Assembly (NCBI GenBank): GCA_039621445.1
Contig: CP154955.1
Span: 47,205,540-47,269,539 of the forward strand
From: Euglena gracilis
Taxonomy: Eukaryota; Euglenida; Euglenophyceae; Euglenales
Direction: 5' to 3'
Length of the DNA stretch: 64,000 bases
In this document: positions 41,901 to 52,592 of the stretch, one piece after another
Numbering within the stretch: the first letter of the stretch is position 1
Layout: every line of letters begins with the position of its first letter
Translations under genes and position numbers: made by a program
The notes under the pieces: generated by a model
Seen by the model: only the letters and a program-made list of their open reading frames with translations
Databases searched by the model: none
What the model was told of the DNA's origin: nothing

Positions 41901-43423
41901 AATTATGTCTTTATCATCTGTTTTTGTCCATTCGTGAAAAAACACCTGAAAATGCATTTTTGGGCACTTTTTGAAGCCCCTCAAAAGAATCCTGGCGCTT
42001 TGTGCCATTCTTTTTTTACCCAGGGGGGAGGGGAGTCGACCCCCCCCCTCCCCCCTGTCTCTTGATCCCCCCCCCCCCCCCGCCAATGCTGCTTGCTGTT
42101 TGCTGCTGCTGCTGCTGCAGCTGGTGGTGGTGGTGCTGGTGCTTCTGGTGCTGCTGCTGCTGATGGGGCTCTGTTCCAAGGCAGCCTTACTGGGATTTGC
42201 TGGGTTGTAGCCACTGCAACCCGGCAAATGACATCCTTTCCATCCAAATTTTACGGAAACGGCTCCGGTCTGATTCTGACTTGGCCTCCCCATGCCATCC
42301 CAACCGGAGTTTTTTTTCTTCAGCCCTGGACCCCGGGGGGGGGGGTGGGTCAAAAAAACAGCCACAGTGCACACAGGGGGGGTGGGTGGGTCTGGCCGAG
42401 CCCTCCCCCCCCCGGGGGGCTCCCCCAGGGGGGTGTACTTTTCGGCGCCGATTTTTTTTAAAGAGGTGCTATTTTTAGCATTTTTGCGATTTTTGGCCAT
42501 TTTTGGGGGAAAGTGAGTGGGTCCCCCGGGACCCCCCCGGGGGGCCCCCTCCCCCCAGTCTGAAAAAACATCCTCATCACAACCCCCCAGCTTTTCTGCG
42601 ACACCAATTGAAGTATTTGTACAGTCCCAGAGCCCTATGGATGGTGGGTGTGGTCCCCCCATCGTTTCATTCATAAACCCTGCGTTGAACCTGCCCTCGG
42701 GGTTGGTTTGTCCCCCCAGCGGACATTCTTTTTCAAAGGTTTTCCGACGATTTTTTTTGGTTGCGTGGGTGGACTGGGGTTTTTCCAGCAAAAAAGTGGG
42801 TGTGTGGGCGGCGGCCTCGAGAAAAGAAACCCATGGTCTCTGGGCCAACCAGGCTGTTTTTTAAGGTGGTGCCGACCCCACCCTGGGGGGGGGGTGCCTG
42901 CCTGGGCAGGCACTCCAAGGCACTCCCGATCCGACCCCCCCCGGGGGGGGCACACGGCCAAAAGTGCCCTATCACAGACCCTGGCGCCTTCGGCGCCGGG
43001 GAGCCAAAAATGGCCTATTTTCAAATATTTTCAAAGGAATGTGCCTGGACGCAGGCTAAAATCCGACCCCCCCCCACAGGGGGGGGGTAGCGCCGGCCAT
43101 AAACAGACAAGAAGCCTTAGTGCAACAAAGGGGGGGGGTAGTGCCTGCCTGGGCAGGCACCCCAAGACACTTCGGACCCCCCCTCCTCCCCCCAGGGTTG
43201 GTAAAAAAACAGCCTGGGGCCAACCCATTAGGACCTCTATAGGCTTTCCTGTTCCGTCGGCGTCCCGGCGCGCCTTCACTCCCCTCCCCAGGCGCTGGAG
43301 GTCCTGACGGACCCCTTCAAGCGGCAGCTCTACGACGAGGGGTATGACAAGGAGGCCATCGAGGAGCGGGTGGCAGCGGCGCAGCGGGCGGCGCACGAGC
43401 ACAAGCCGCGGCATCACCACTGA
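29997..43423 (+). CDS. DNAJC7: TPR and J-domain co-chaperone, DNAJC7/TPR2 type
   Basis: A multi-exon gene. Exons read by eye: 30024-30155 (or from ATG 29997), 32266 to about 32341, about 32645-32700, 33557-33626, 34536 to about 34615, 35582-35620, 35781-35948, 36539-36674, 37265-37328, 38319-38403, about 38930-39034, 39645-39730, 40193-40367, 40680-40727, 41627-41713, 43292-43423 (TGA 43421-43423). Most junctions agree in phase; those around exons 2-3, 5-6 and 10-11 are unresolved. TPR helices include ALKEQGNRHFEQRAFQEAL, AAYYGNRAAAW, FAKGYVRMAKALCALG and ACYLRLERYDNCLEDC. The C-terminal J domain has DYYTLLQ, EWHPDKH with the HPD that stimulates Hsp70 ATPase, and LTDPFKRQLYDEG. Nine or so TPRs followed by J is the DNAJC7 (TPR2) plan, a cytosolic protein passing clients between Hsp70 and Hsp90. 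The tail after J is short and His-rich (HKPRHHH), without the Gly/Phe end of animal forms. Introns carry many repeats. Confidence 0.88.
32871..33328. mobile_element. Inverted-repeat element with TCCAGCCAGC ends
   Basis: The left end is a G run, then TCCAGCCAGCC, AGCACCTTTTTTCCAGCCAGC; the right end is its complement (GCTGGCTGGAAAAAAGGTGCTGGCTGGA) followed by a C run. Inside is GTCCACCGAAATAAAGTTCGGGCCAGCCC, which recurs in related form at 59780-59815, so it is a family. Intronic in the TPR/J gene. A CTACCTGCC-type microsatellite follows at 33380-33460. Confidence 0.65.
34935..35042. repeat. TATATATG microsatellite
   Basis: About 108 bp of alternating TATATATG and TATATG units inside an intron of the TPR/J gene. 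Frames through it are not protein. Confidence 0.92.
35078..35438. mobile_element. 361-bp TIR element with perfect 8-bp target duplication
   Basis: Flanked by GTCAGGCA at 35070-35077 and again at 35439-35446. Ends are CAGACAATTGCTTA and its near-complement (TAAGCAATTGTGTG). Inside are C/G-run hairpins, repeated GTGACTGACTGGTTTTT words and a GGCGCCGAAGGCGCC palindrome. No coding capacity. It lies in an intron of the TPR/J gene. Same family as 45727-45842 and 50510-50818. Confidence 0.82.
36338..36511. repeat. Intronic GGTGTACTTTTTGGCGCC repeat, copy 1
   Basis: A G-run start, then GTGGGTGGGTCCGGCCGAGCC, a CCC/GGG hairpin, GTGTACTTTTTGGCGCCAAAGGCGCCGATTTTTTTTAAAGGTGCTATTTTTAGCATTTT (in part), and an end at GAGTGGGTCCCCGGGACCCCC. 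Sister copies lie at 41156-41531 and 42325-42562, all in introns of the same gene. Confidence 0.7.
41156..41580. repeat. Intronic GGCGCC repeat, copy 2
   Basis: Shares GGTGGGTCCGGCCGAGCCCC, the GGGGCCAAAGGCGCCGAAATTTTTT core and the GGGTCCCCCGGGACCCCC end with copies 1 and 3. Expanded by extra GGGGTCCCCCC units that can stack as hairpins. Confidence 0.65.
42325..42562. repeat. Intronic GGCGCC repeat, copy 3
   Basis: GTGGGTGGGTCTGGCCGAGCC, GTGTACTTTTCGGCGCCGATTTTTTTTAAAG (in part) and GTGAGTGGGTCCCCCGGGACC match copy 1 closely. It lies in the last intron of the TPR/J gene. A short (CTG)n-like tract, including TGCTGCTGCTGCTGC, precedes it at 42085-42165. Confidence 0.7.
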
Positions 43424-44385
43424 CCTTTCCCCCCAACCACCACAAACCGTGCCTCCTCTGGTGGACGGAGACCTTCGGTCTCATTCCATGTGTCTTTTTT
43501 TTGGCTGTACAGATGTGCGGCACAGGTGTTTGAAGAAAAGTGACCGTCTCCCTTCCAAAACCTTGTGAGGGCATTCAGTTATAACCTTTTTTGATGGTCA
43601 AATTATTCATCAGTTTCTGTTGACCCATTCACGTGTTTTTGTCCATCCTGGAACATATGCGGAACAAGAATTTTCTGGCGTCTAGCATTATCTGTGCATC
43701 TCATTTGCCCAGTATTTCCCAGCGATTCACAGTGTTTCTTTCTGAATTGGGGAAGAAATGCAATTGCGTGCATAGCTGTGTGCTTTTTGAGCCTCTGGGC
43801 TCGTGGCTGACCTCGCATACCGCCTCTGGTTGCCATTATCATGAAATCAGGTCCAGTGGCCTGCGTTCCTGCCCCCAGTGACTTCCTTTGGGAGTGGGCA
43901 GGTCTATTTCCAACCCTCTTATCACCATCACACTGCCGCGTTTGTTTCGGACATTATTCAAACGACCCTCCCCTGATTCAACCATGTCCAAATCCACTGG
44001 ATCCCGATGGCGTTTTGTTGCTTTTGCCATTCCCTTGGAAAGCCACAGGACTCATCCCGTTTTGTCTCATGCCACACCACCCAAGTTGTTGGTAATTGAT
44101 TGATTGATTGATTGTGACGATGATTGAAAGGCGAAGGTAATCAATTATGTTCACTTCATGGGGCAGACAGTTGTCCATTTTCTTCAAGAAGGCTTGCAGC
44201 TGTTGCATTACCGTTTTAACAAATATATTGCATTGAATTGAAATTGAAATTGAAATTGAAGTTGAAGTTGCAATTTGAAATTGAAGTTTCAGTTCATTTC
44301 AGTTCAGAAATAGCAAAGTTGAAATTGGCATTGTAGTTTCGAAAGGGGTCGTCATTTGGTGCTGAAAACTCACTTTTTTTGACAG
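43424..44385. other. 3' flank of the TPR/J gene
   Basis: No exon recognised. Contains (TTGA)n at 44096-44115 and a GAAATT/GAAGTT microsatellite at 44232-44290. I found no canonical AATAAA signal. Confidence 0.45.
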
Positions 44386-47300
44386 GTGTCTGCGAACCAC
44401 TGTGCACCGCACCCACCCTGTCAGGCGTGCTCACGCATGACCGGCGTGACCTCTGGGCTGGCTATCGGGGGCTACACCGACCTCGACTGCCTCGAGACTC
44501 TGCTGGCCCAGAGCCGCGTCCGGTGCCAGCGCCTGCAGGAGGAGCTGCGCGCCGTCACCCAACAGAACACAACCCTGCTGAAGCTGGGCATGCGGGACGA
44601 CCGTGTCCCCATGGTGGTCTCAGCGCCAGGTGTAACCCCCCAAATATAACCCCCCCCCCCGGTTTTATATTTGGGTGGAAATTTCAAGACCCCGAGGCGG
44701 GTTTTATATTTGGGGGGGTTTATATTCGGTCGGAAAGATCAACTTCCTGGCGGGATCCAGTAGTCACTTCTTCGGTCCAAAATCACAATTCACTTTTCGG
44801 GCAAAGGAGCAATTTTCACATTTTTTTGGTAAAAAAAGTGCTTCCAAATCTGCCAAAAATCACAATTTCGGGAGAGATTTTGTTGAATTTTTTTCCTTCC
44901 GGCGCTTCGCGCCGGAGGGGGGGGTTTATATTCGGGTGGGGTTTCAAGGTCCTCAGGGGGTTTTATATTTGGGCGGGGTTTTGTATTTGGGGGGTTTTTA
45001 TATTTGGGGGGGGGGGCTTTACAAGGAAAAGAATGCATTTAATGCATCATTTGTTTCAATGCCCTTTTCCTGAAAAATGTAGTGCAAACGTTTGATGCTG
45101 GGATGGCCCTCAGACTTCCCTTAAAAAAATGAACGCCTTAAAATTTAAAAATGCCTAAAAAGCCTTTCAAAAAAAATTCCTTAATACACCTGAAGATTTT
45201 TTGATTTTTACGCCTTAAAAAATGGCCCTTGTTTCAGGGCTTGTGGCCGTTATTCAAAATTAAAAAAAAAGTCCAAAGACCCTTTTTTTCGGATAGAAAA
45301 TGCTCCAGCGATGCCCCCTGGAGTCGGCTTTCTTTTGCCAGAGTTTTGCGACTTCATTTTCGGCTCAAATGCCGAAAATCTTCCGAAACTGACTTTTAAG
45401 TTGTTAAAGGCTTTTTTCAAGACATTTTGGCCTTAAATTTTTTCAGGCGTTTTTTTTTTCTTCAGGTGTTTTAAGGCGGTTAAAAATTGCCCCCTGCCGT
45501 GAAACCTCAAAACAATGAAAAAGTGTGTGTTGTAAACATTGACAGATATCAAACGTGTTCCCTCGGGTTTCCACATCCTCACGTGTGTATATCCTGTGAT
45601 AACATTTTGAAGGGAGGAGTCAGAAGACAGTATGCCGTGCGAAATGGATAGCCCTTTCCAAAGGTTTTGGTGCCCGAGCGCCGGCGGTGCATTTCATCAT
45701 TGACGTTTCATGCCTCCACTCCAGAGCAGACAATTTTTTAAGCACTGGCCGACCCCCCCCCCCCCTGGGGATGGGTGACTGGTTTTCAAAAAGTGGAGTG
45801 ACCCCCCCTCCCCCCCCCTGGGGGTCGGTAAAAAATTGTATGCTCCAGAGGCAGTGTATCGGCCTTTTACTGCTCCTGATGGCAGGGCCTGGGCTGTGCG
45901 GTGTTCTCCTGCTCTTATGCGGCCGGATTCGCACTTAAGCTTTTTTATCTTTATTTGCGCACTTGCGCAAATGTCGGATTTTTTTAAATTCTTTTTTGAT
46001 TCAGCTGTATGGTCCCGGGGGGGGGTTTGAAAACACGGTGACAAGAGAGTGCAGAGAATGAGCAAAATTCTGTTTTTGGCAGTGTGACCCCCGGGATTTT
46101 GGCAAAAAAAATGGTGTTTTTTTGGGGTCCGAAGATGGACTTTGTACGTTGAAACCCCCGGGACCTTCCCCCCCTGGAAGCAAAAAAAAAACCGCAGAAA
46201 ACCGGGAAAAGAATGGGACCTTTACTGCCCTTGTTGATTCTTTCGGCTGTGTCCCCGGGTGTGTCCGAGCTTCCGGCGGTGTGCGTCCCAGGTGCTTGCC
46301 GGACTGCTTTGCTTGCGACGCCTTGGTGTGGTGTTTTTGGGTTGTTTGTTAAAGTGTGGGGAAGAAGTACCGGGGTGTGTGGGTCTGGTGTGACCAAGCC
46401 GGCGGGAAAGACGTAGTGAAGGGAAGGTAAGTGTGGGGTGTTTGGCAAGGGAAGCACACCGGGGAAGAAATTGGGTCCACAGGGACTGAAGGGGATGGGT
46501 GTCTCCCACCCCCACCCGGGATCCCCACAACCAGTTGTGTGGCAAATAATCCAGCGGAAGAAGCCCAACGCTGGAAGGACAAAATTGTGTTTATTTGCGC
46601 AAATGCGCACACCAACATGTTTATGTTTGTTTGTGTAATTGCGCAAATAAAGATAAACATGTCCTTCAAGGATTGGGCTTTAGTACCCATGTACTGACGC
46701 CGTCGAGAAACGCGCGACAAAGGGGCCGTGAGTGCGCAGACCAACGGGCCGTCCAGTTGGTGGGTTTGCCACACTGTTTGTCGACGGCGCAAGCTTATGG
46801 GCGCAAATGCGCAAACAAAAATGTTCTTTGTCTATGCACGCAAATGCGCAAATAAAACACAAAGAAGAACGGTGTGACGGAAACACAATTGTTAAACACC
46901 AGCAGCAGATGTGGTTCATTTGCGCATTTGCACGCATCACATAGTTTGTGGGCGCAAATGCGCAAATAAACTGCATGAAGAAACTGCACAATTTACATCT
47001 GGTTTATTTGCGCATTTGCGCCCAAAAAGCAACGTGATGTGCGCAAATGCGCAAATAAACAACCAATGGAGGAGAAAAAAGCGACTTCATTTGGCCCTCC
47101 AACAACTACCCTTAGTGGCTTCTGAATGGGTTCAACTCAAATGACCACACCATCTCCTCTGGCACATGGTGTTATGGTGCCGGTTTTGGACCGTTGACAG
47201 GTCCCAGGAAAGGCTGAGACAGAGGATCTCCTGAAGGTGGGTGCGCAGCCACCCGATAACGGTACACGTCCACTGGCACCAATTTTTGGGTCCCAAGGGC

Positions 47301-50300
47301 CCTGTCACTGGCCCGCGGCCTCGGCTCCGCTGCTGCAGCCACATCAGCTGCTGATGCTTCAGCACCCACCAGACTGGCATCCACCTCCCCGGTGCAACAA
47401 CACCCGGCTTTAGCGGCCACGTTGTTCCCGCCACCGGGGCGTGAGACTGGGGGGACGACGTGGTGCCAGTGTATGGCAACCAGCCGGAGAAAGATAGCCC
47501 TCAAACACCCGTTACTTTGGGTGCAAGGAAGTGGTGAACCATTGCCACTGGATTGGGTGCAACAAAGCGGTGGGACTCACTCCCCTCAAATTATGCACAA
47601 AAACTAGTGTATTTTACGTATTTCAAGGGGAAAATGATGGAGAAAAACCATAAAACGGACTCTGGCCCGACACCTCCGGGGTATTTCAGGTGCCAAATTT
47701 TGTCTTCTTGTAACGCAGTGCTGTTGCAGAAAGGTGTTGAACAGTCACAGGTCGTTTGCACGTCATCAATTCATTACGTTTAACTGCCAAACAGATGATG
47801 CCAAAGGAACAGGCCGTTCAGGCCAGGGAACAGCAGTACAACTGTACACGTAAGACAAGCAAATTTTCGCCTGTCAGATGCCGTGTTCCAGTGAGCATTA
47901 CACACTACCTCTCACCACAAATTTCGTCGCCAAGTAAAGGTGGTGCAAATCAATGGTTGGCGTGTGGAATTGCGTTCGCCAGCTGTCACGGAGGAGATGG
48001 TATCGCACATCTGATGTGTGTTGGTGCGCGCATTTGCGCAAATAAACAAACTTTGTTTGTGTGCATTAAGGGTCGCTGAAACACATCATTTTGAAGCGGT
48101 GTATTAAATGTTTATGTGCGCATTTGCACAAATGTGCGCACAAACATAATTGTGTTTATTTGCGCAAATGCGCGCACCAACACGCCCATCACACTTTAAA
48201 ACCTCTCAGGGTCATGGTCCTCATTGGTGTCTTTTAACATGGAAAGTAAAAATACACGTTTATTTGCGCATTTGCGCAAATAAACATAACTTTGTTTGTG
48301 TGCGCATTTGCGCAAATGCGCACACCAACAAATTTGTTTGTGGGCGCATTTGCGCCCACAAACACGTCATTTTAACGTCATCGTTTTTACGTTTTATTTG
48401 TTCAAATGCGCCCACAAACATAATTTTTTATTTGCGCAAATGCGCCCACACATCAGTTGCGTGACGGCTGGCTGATGTAGTCTGTGGTGTGTGATGTAAC
48501 GAGGCTCCGTGTGTTCTCACCGGTGGCGGTAGTATCACAGCCAGTTCAGTCAGCACGTCAGCACCATTTCCAAGTGTCGTAACAAGGGGTGTGTGCCTCT
48601 CTCCTGTTTAATGTACAAGAGCACCAATCTCACCATCAGCCCTATTCACGTCACTTGGTAAGCAGCATTTACAACAACCTACCAGGAGTTAATCCCCTCC
48701 ATCACAGGGTTGTAACAGTTTATAAGCTGTTCTTCCTGTGTCAGGGAACAGGGTCCAGGAATTTCGTAAAATTTGCGCATTTGCGCAAATGCGCAAATTC
48801 TAAAGAAAATCCCTTAAGTGCGAATCCGGCCGCCTAAGAGGCTGGACCCGTGCCAGGTGTTCGTGTACCGTAACTGGATGGCAGAATGCATGCAGCCCAC
48901 GACTGGGGTCCCTTGCATTGCGAAGACGAGAGTGGCAGGCCGACAAGGTTGGAGGTGGCCAAGTGAATGGCACGGAGATGGCCTGCAGCTCACCACCCCG
49001 CCGGAGGAAAATGCTGATCGGCGTGACAGGCTGGTGGGCAGTTGCGAGGAGGATGTGTTGGGTTTGTGGATCGGCAGCTTTGCAAGGCGTTGATGGAGTC
49101 TTGACACTTGTCTGCCGCCTTGGCCCGTGGGAGAGACGTTGTTGGCTCGCAGCCCCCCCCCCCCCCGCCTCCGACCCAGTCGGAAGGCATTCGCATCCCT
49201 CAGGGGCTGCGCTGGAGCCCCCGCAGCAAACCGAGGCACTGGGTGGGAGGGGCCCTCCTCAGGCGGCGCCGCCATCGCCGCCCCCATCGCTGTCCCTTGG
49301 GGCTCTCCCGCATGCACGCGGTATCGTCCACCGCATTGGTCCGTTGTCCGAGATTGGTCTGAAATTTGTCTGTTGTCGGTGAAGCACAGAATGGGCGAAA
49401 ATTTTGAATTTGGTCTCGAAAACGGTGAACTGGTGGGTGCGTTGAAAGGCTGATGGAACATTTTGAGTCCCAACCTTGGCTTTCAGAGTCCTCAGTCTAA
49501 GACGTCCTGGGTGTCAAAGCGACGCCAAAGGGGATGTGTCTGGCCAGGAGACGGATATTCTTTTGTCAACAACTGCACCAAAGCGCTGCCAAGCATTATT
49601 TTGGCAAAGCGATTCGCCAAATTTTAAGGCATTTACTGCACTCTGAGACTTTTTAAGGCACTATTTTTCATGGCAGGCCAAGGCAGTCCGGGCATCGAAC
49701 CAACGTCGGTGCAGGACAAAAATCAAGAAGTTGGCAACCACATTCTTTTGAGTTTTGGGTGGATAGACAATGTTCCAGTGGTGCCAGATATCATTTTTTT
49801 CCCGCTGGGTTTTGCTTGTTTTAGCCGAGATTTTGCAACTTCGTTTTGCTCGGTCGGAGATAATTCCACCAGTCCGATTTTTTTTTAAAAGGTTCTTTTA
49901 AGGCATTTTGAGGCAGTTTAAAGCATTCTTAGGCATTTTGGCCAAAAGTTTTAAGGCACATTATAAGGCATTTTAAGGCATTTTCAGGCCCCGTAAGAGT
50001 AATACACGTTTATTATCACGTATTATATTATTATAATAACATACAATCATATATTACCATACATTACAATCATATGTTATATAATATGCAATGCCTGAGC
50101 AGGTTTGGTGGAGGGCAGTTGTCCCTCTGACCTCCAGCATTCTGGCAACTGCCTGGGTGTCGGGGTCAAAAATTCAAAAGTGAAAAATACATGTCTTTTT
50201 GACGTTTTGGCAAATGTGACCATTTTGTTGTCCTTGTTTACCTGTGTAATTTTCATTGGATGAGATGGGAGCAGGAATCCCCGCAACCCTATGGATGGTG

Positions 50301-51057
50301 GATTGGGGGGGGGGTTGACCCCCCCATCCTGGTGGCTGGGGGGTCCGACCCTCCCACACCAGTCCTTCCCGCATTTCCGGGGGCGATTCCGGGGGATTTT
50401 TAGGTCAAAAGGAGAAAGAAAGAATGTTCTTTGAGTGGGTACCATGGTGCACCAGACCTTCCCGACCAGCCCTGCGTCCCATACCTCGGAAGCCAACGTC
50501 GGACTGGACCATACAATCACTTAGTAACCCCCCCCCCCCCCCAGGGGTGGTGACTGGTTTTATTCAGAGTGACTGACTGGTTTTTGGCGTGGACTCCTCC
50601 CCCCCGGGGGGGGGGGTCGGCGAAAAAACCACCAAAGAAAAAACCACCAAAAACCACCAAAGTGATTCAGCGCCATAATTTTTGGCCACCTTTTCACGTT
50701 TGTGGCCAATTTTCCCTTGGATTCCAGAGTGGACTACCCCCCGGGGGGGTGACTGATGGGTTTTCCAAATTAAAATGACTGACTGGATTTTTTTTTTGAA
50801 AGAGAGAAAGTTTGTATGGACTGGCCCCCCACCAGCTCCTGGTTGCAGGCAGACCGGCGACCTCCGTCCTGGACGTTGCCCTGCTGACCCTCCACCAGAC
50901 TGAACTCCCGGCTTCCACAGGTGGCCCACACTCTCATGCGTTGGGGGGCTGCCCAATATTGATGGGGTGTACTGAAATTGCCTTTGAGCAGACATGGCTG
51001 GGTGCCGCAATCGCCCCAGAGGATGGAACATATTTTTTCTCGTCTCGTCTCGTCTCG

Positions 51058-51099
<42 letters not shown>

Positions 51100-51905
51100 T
51101 TGTGCGCGCGCGCGCGTGTGTGTGTGTGTGTCTGTCTGTGTGCGTGCGTGTGTGTGCATGCGCGCAAGGGTGCATGTGTGTGTGGGCGCACATGTGTGCA
51201 TTTGTTTCTGACATGGGGGAGCTGGCTGGAATGCCTCCAACATTCTTTCTCCTCCAGAAAGAAACTGCTTTCCGGCGCTTTTCCACAAGCCTCTCAATCT
51301 CAATGGGTCAAAGCTCTTGGATCACTACTAAGCCATTCCTGGTTCTTTGGTTTCTGGGCCAGTACTCCTTTCTTTCATCCTTTCTTGGCGCAGGCGGGCT
51401 TTCCTCCTGGACCAGCCGTCCCAGACATCCCACAACCTCCAACAGCCACGCTGCAGACATCGCCGCCGGTGTGTGTTTCCCCAGGCGATCCAAACAGTTT
51501 GTACACCCCATAGCGACTGATTTTTTGGAAATCACCCCCCCTCCCAGCAAGGACGGTGAAAACTGGAAAACTGCTCTACGCGACCGAAGGCGTCCAAATT
51601 TCTTTTGTTAAATGATCGAATGTGAAAGTTTTTTTTAAATGTCAAACGTGAAAGTTGAAAGTCACAACAGAGGAAGCTCCCTCAGGGTTTGCCATATAAA
51701 GCCGGGGGCTGGTGCCCCGTCAGTGCCGAGCACACTTTGGCACCCTCTTGCCCTGCCTCCCGCCCTGCCTCAGGACTCCAGCACGCCCGCTGTCGGTCAA
51801 AGTCCCCCGGCCGGCGCCTGACTGCCGGGCAGAACGGTGGCCGTGCGCCACCAGCTGTTCAGCCCCGCAAGCCGCCAAACTCAGTGGCTAGAGGTGTGGC
51901 GGAAG
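44386..51905 (+). CDS. Exon chain of an unidentified protein (coiled-coil then Pro/Ser-rich linkers)
   Basis: Five exons fit a phase-1 splice chain: 44386-44629, 49180-49320, 50849-50920, 51394-51468, 51774-51905, each with AG before and GT after. The first encodes a Cys/His-rich start (HCAPHPPCQACSR) then an amphipathic helix (LETLLAQSRVRCQRLQEELRAV) that looks like a coiled coil; a possible initiator ATG is in CSRMTG. The others encode Pro/Ala/Ser/Gln-rich, probably disordered sequence. The constant phase and absence of stops support real coding, but no domain identifies the protein. It may be the 5' part of the ADP-ribosyltransferase gene downstream on the same strand, or a separate gene. 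Introns are loaded with TIR elements, including the whole 45912-48840 transposon. Confidence 0.45.
44634..45017. mobile_element. TIR element with CCCCCCAAATATAA ends
   Basis: The left end ACCCCCCAAATATAACCCCC is mirrored at right by GGGGGTTTTTATATTTGGGGGG. Internal copies of GGTTTTATATTTGGG and a GGCGCTTCGCGCC hairpin. It begins four bases after a splice donor (44630). A small relative with AAATATAAA next to C runs is at 33190-33225. Confidence 0.6.
45110..45500. repeat. AT-rich repeat with GCCTTAAAA/TTTTAAGGC arms
   Basis: GCCTTAAAATTTAAAAATGCCT near 45133 faces ATTTTGGCCTTAAATTTTTTCAGGCG near 45424. A related region with many AAGGCATTTT words lies at 49610-49995; both contain a TTTTGC(A/G)ACTTC(A/G)TTTT segment. 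Possibly a diverged MITE family. Confidence 0.45.
45727..45842. mobile_element. 116-bp MITE with perfect 8-bp target duplication
   Basis: CTCCAGAG at 45719-45726 is repeated at 45843-45850. Element ends are CAGACAATTTTTTA and the complement of CATACAATTTTTTA. The interior is two C/G-run hairpins around GGGTGACTGGTTTTCAAAAAGTGGAGTGACC. Smallest member of the family at 35078 and 50510. Confidence 0.85.
45912..48840. mobile_element. 2.9-kb TIR transposon with palindrome array
   Basis: The ends are 28-bp inverted repeats: CTCTTATGCGGCCGGATTCG... at left and its complement at right with one mismatch in the first 28 bases. Just inside each end and throughout are about 18 copies of a palindromic motif of the type GTTTATTTGCGCAAATGCGC, in both orientations, some fully symmetrical (48260-48287). 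I find no recognisable transposase: frames inside (for example 47172-47504 on -) have no known domain. No clear target duplication (flanks CTCCTG and GCTGGA). It sits in an intron of the exon chain at 44.4-51.9 kb. Confidence 0.75.
49610..49995. repeat. AAGGCATTTT-rich repeat
   Basis: At least eight AAGGCA(T/C)TTT-like words in 390 bp, mostly in direct orientation; related to 45110-45500. No gene. Confidence 0.45.
50510..50818. mobile_element. 309-bp TIR element, 8-bp target duplication (7/8)
   Basis: GACTGGAC at 50502-50509 and GACTGGCC at 50819-50826. Ends are CATACAATC and the complement of CATACAAAC. The interior shares GTGACTGACTGGTTTTT and C/G-run hairpins with the 35078 and 45727 copies. 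It ends about 30 bp before the exon at 50849. Confidence 0.75.
51036..51215. repeat. Compound microsatellite
   Basis: (TCTCG)n, (TC)n, (TG)n, (GC)n, then GTGT/GTGC runs. Non-coding, intronic. Confidence 0.9.
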
Positions 51906-52005
51906 GTGCGAGCCATCCTTCGTTTGTTTTTACTGCTTTTTTTTGACCCGTTGTCATCCGAATCGGTTTAAATATCTGCACCTTTGAACGATTTTCTTTT
52001 CAGTG

Positions 52006-52318
52006 CAGGGCGGTTCTTGGGGGACAGGAAAGCTTTTTTTTAAATTTTCTTGAGGACCGCCCCCTTTTGGCCAAAGTGCCGACCAAGGGCCGGACTGGGA
52101 CTTGAACGGGGTCCAAAATTAAAAAGTCCAAAAAACACATTTTTTGATAATTTGGGTGGATGGGCGATGGTCCAAGGATGCCAAGAATCAGTTTTTCCCC
52201 CTGATGTCGACCTGTTCTCACCGAAGAATGCCAAATTTATTTGCCCGTTTTCCTGTATATTTTCATTGAGTGTGCTGGGACAGCGGAGTTTTTTTTTATT
52301 TCCTTAAGGACCGCCCTG
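52006..52318. mobile_element. 313-bp hAT-like MITE with perfect 8-bp target duplication
   Basis: TTTCAGTG at 51998-52005 is repeated at 52319-52326. The ends are CAGGGCGGTTCTT and the complement of CAGGGCGGTCCTT; CAGGG ends and 8-bp duplications are classic hAT features. No transposase inside. The duplicated target contains a TTTTCAG splice-acceptor-like sequence. Confidence 0.85.
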
Positions 52319-52592
52319 TTTCAGTGTGGTGGGGGTGATTTGAGACAATAAAATGTATTACTGGGAGGCAAACTAGTTGAACAAAATAAAATCTTTTGGA
52401 CTTATTCTGGCCGAAAGTTCGTTCAGGATTTCACCTCCTTTTCAGGTATTATCCACAAAACCCCTCAACAGATTTTTCCTGCCCTCAAGCCTTCCTGATT
52501 TATTCCTCCGGGTATGTGTTTTGATTGCTCTGTTGCCCCCCTTTGTTTACCCCCCGCCCGCCCTGCCTACTGCATGGACCCCCCCCCCTGGC

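Noticed and set aside
45984-46646. 220-codon - strand frame inside the 2.9-kb TIR element, as a transposase candidate
   Set aside because: Pro/Thr/Phe-rich, contains the palindrome words as ICAN/RICA peptides, and has no DDE-type motif.
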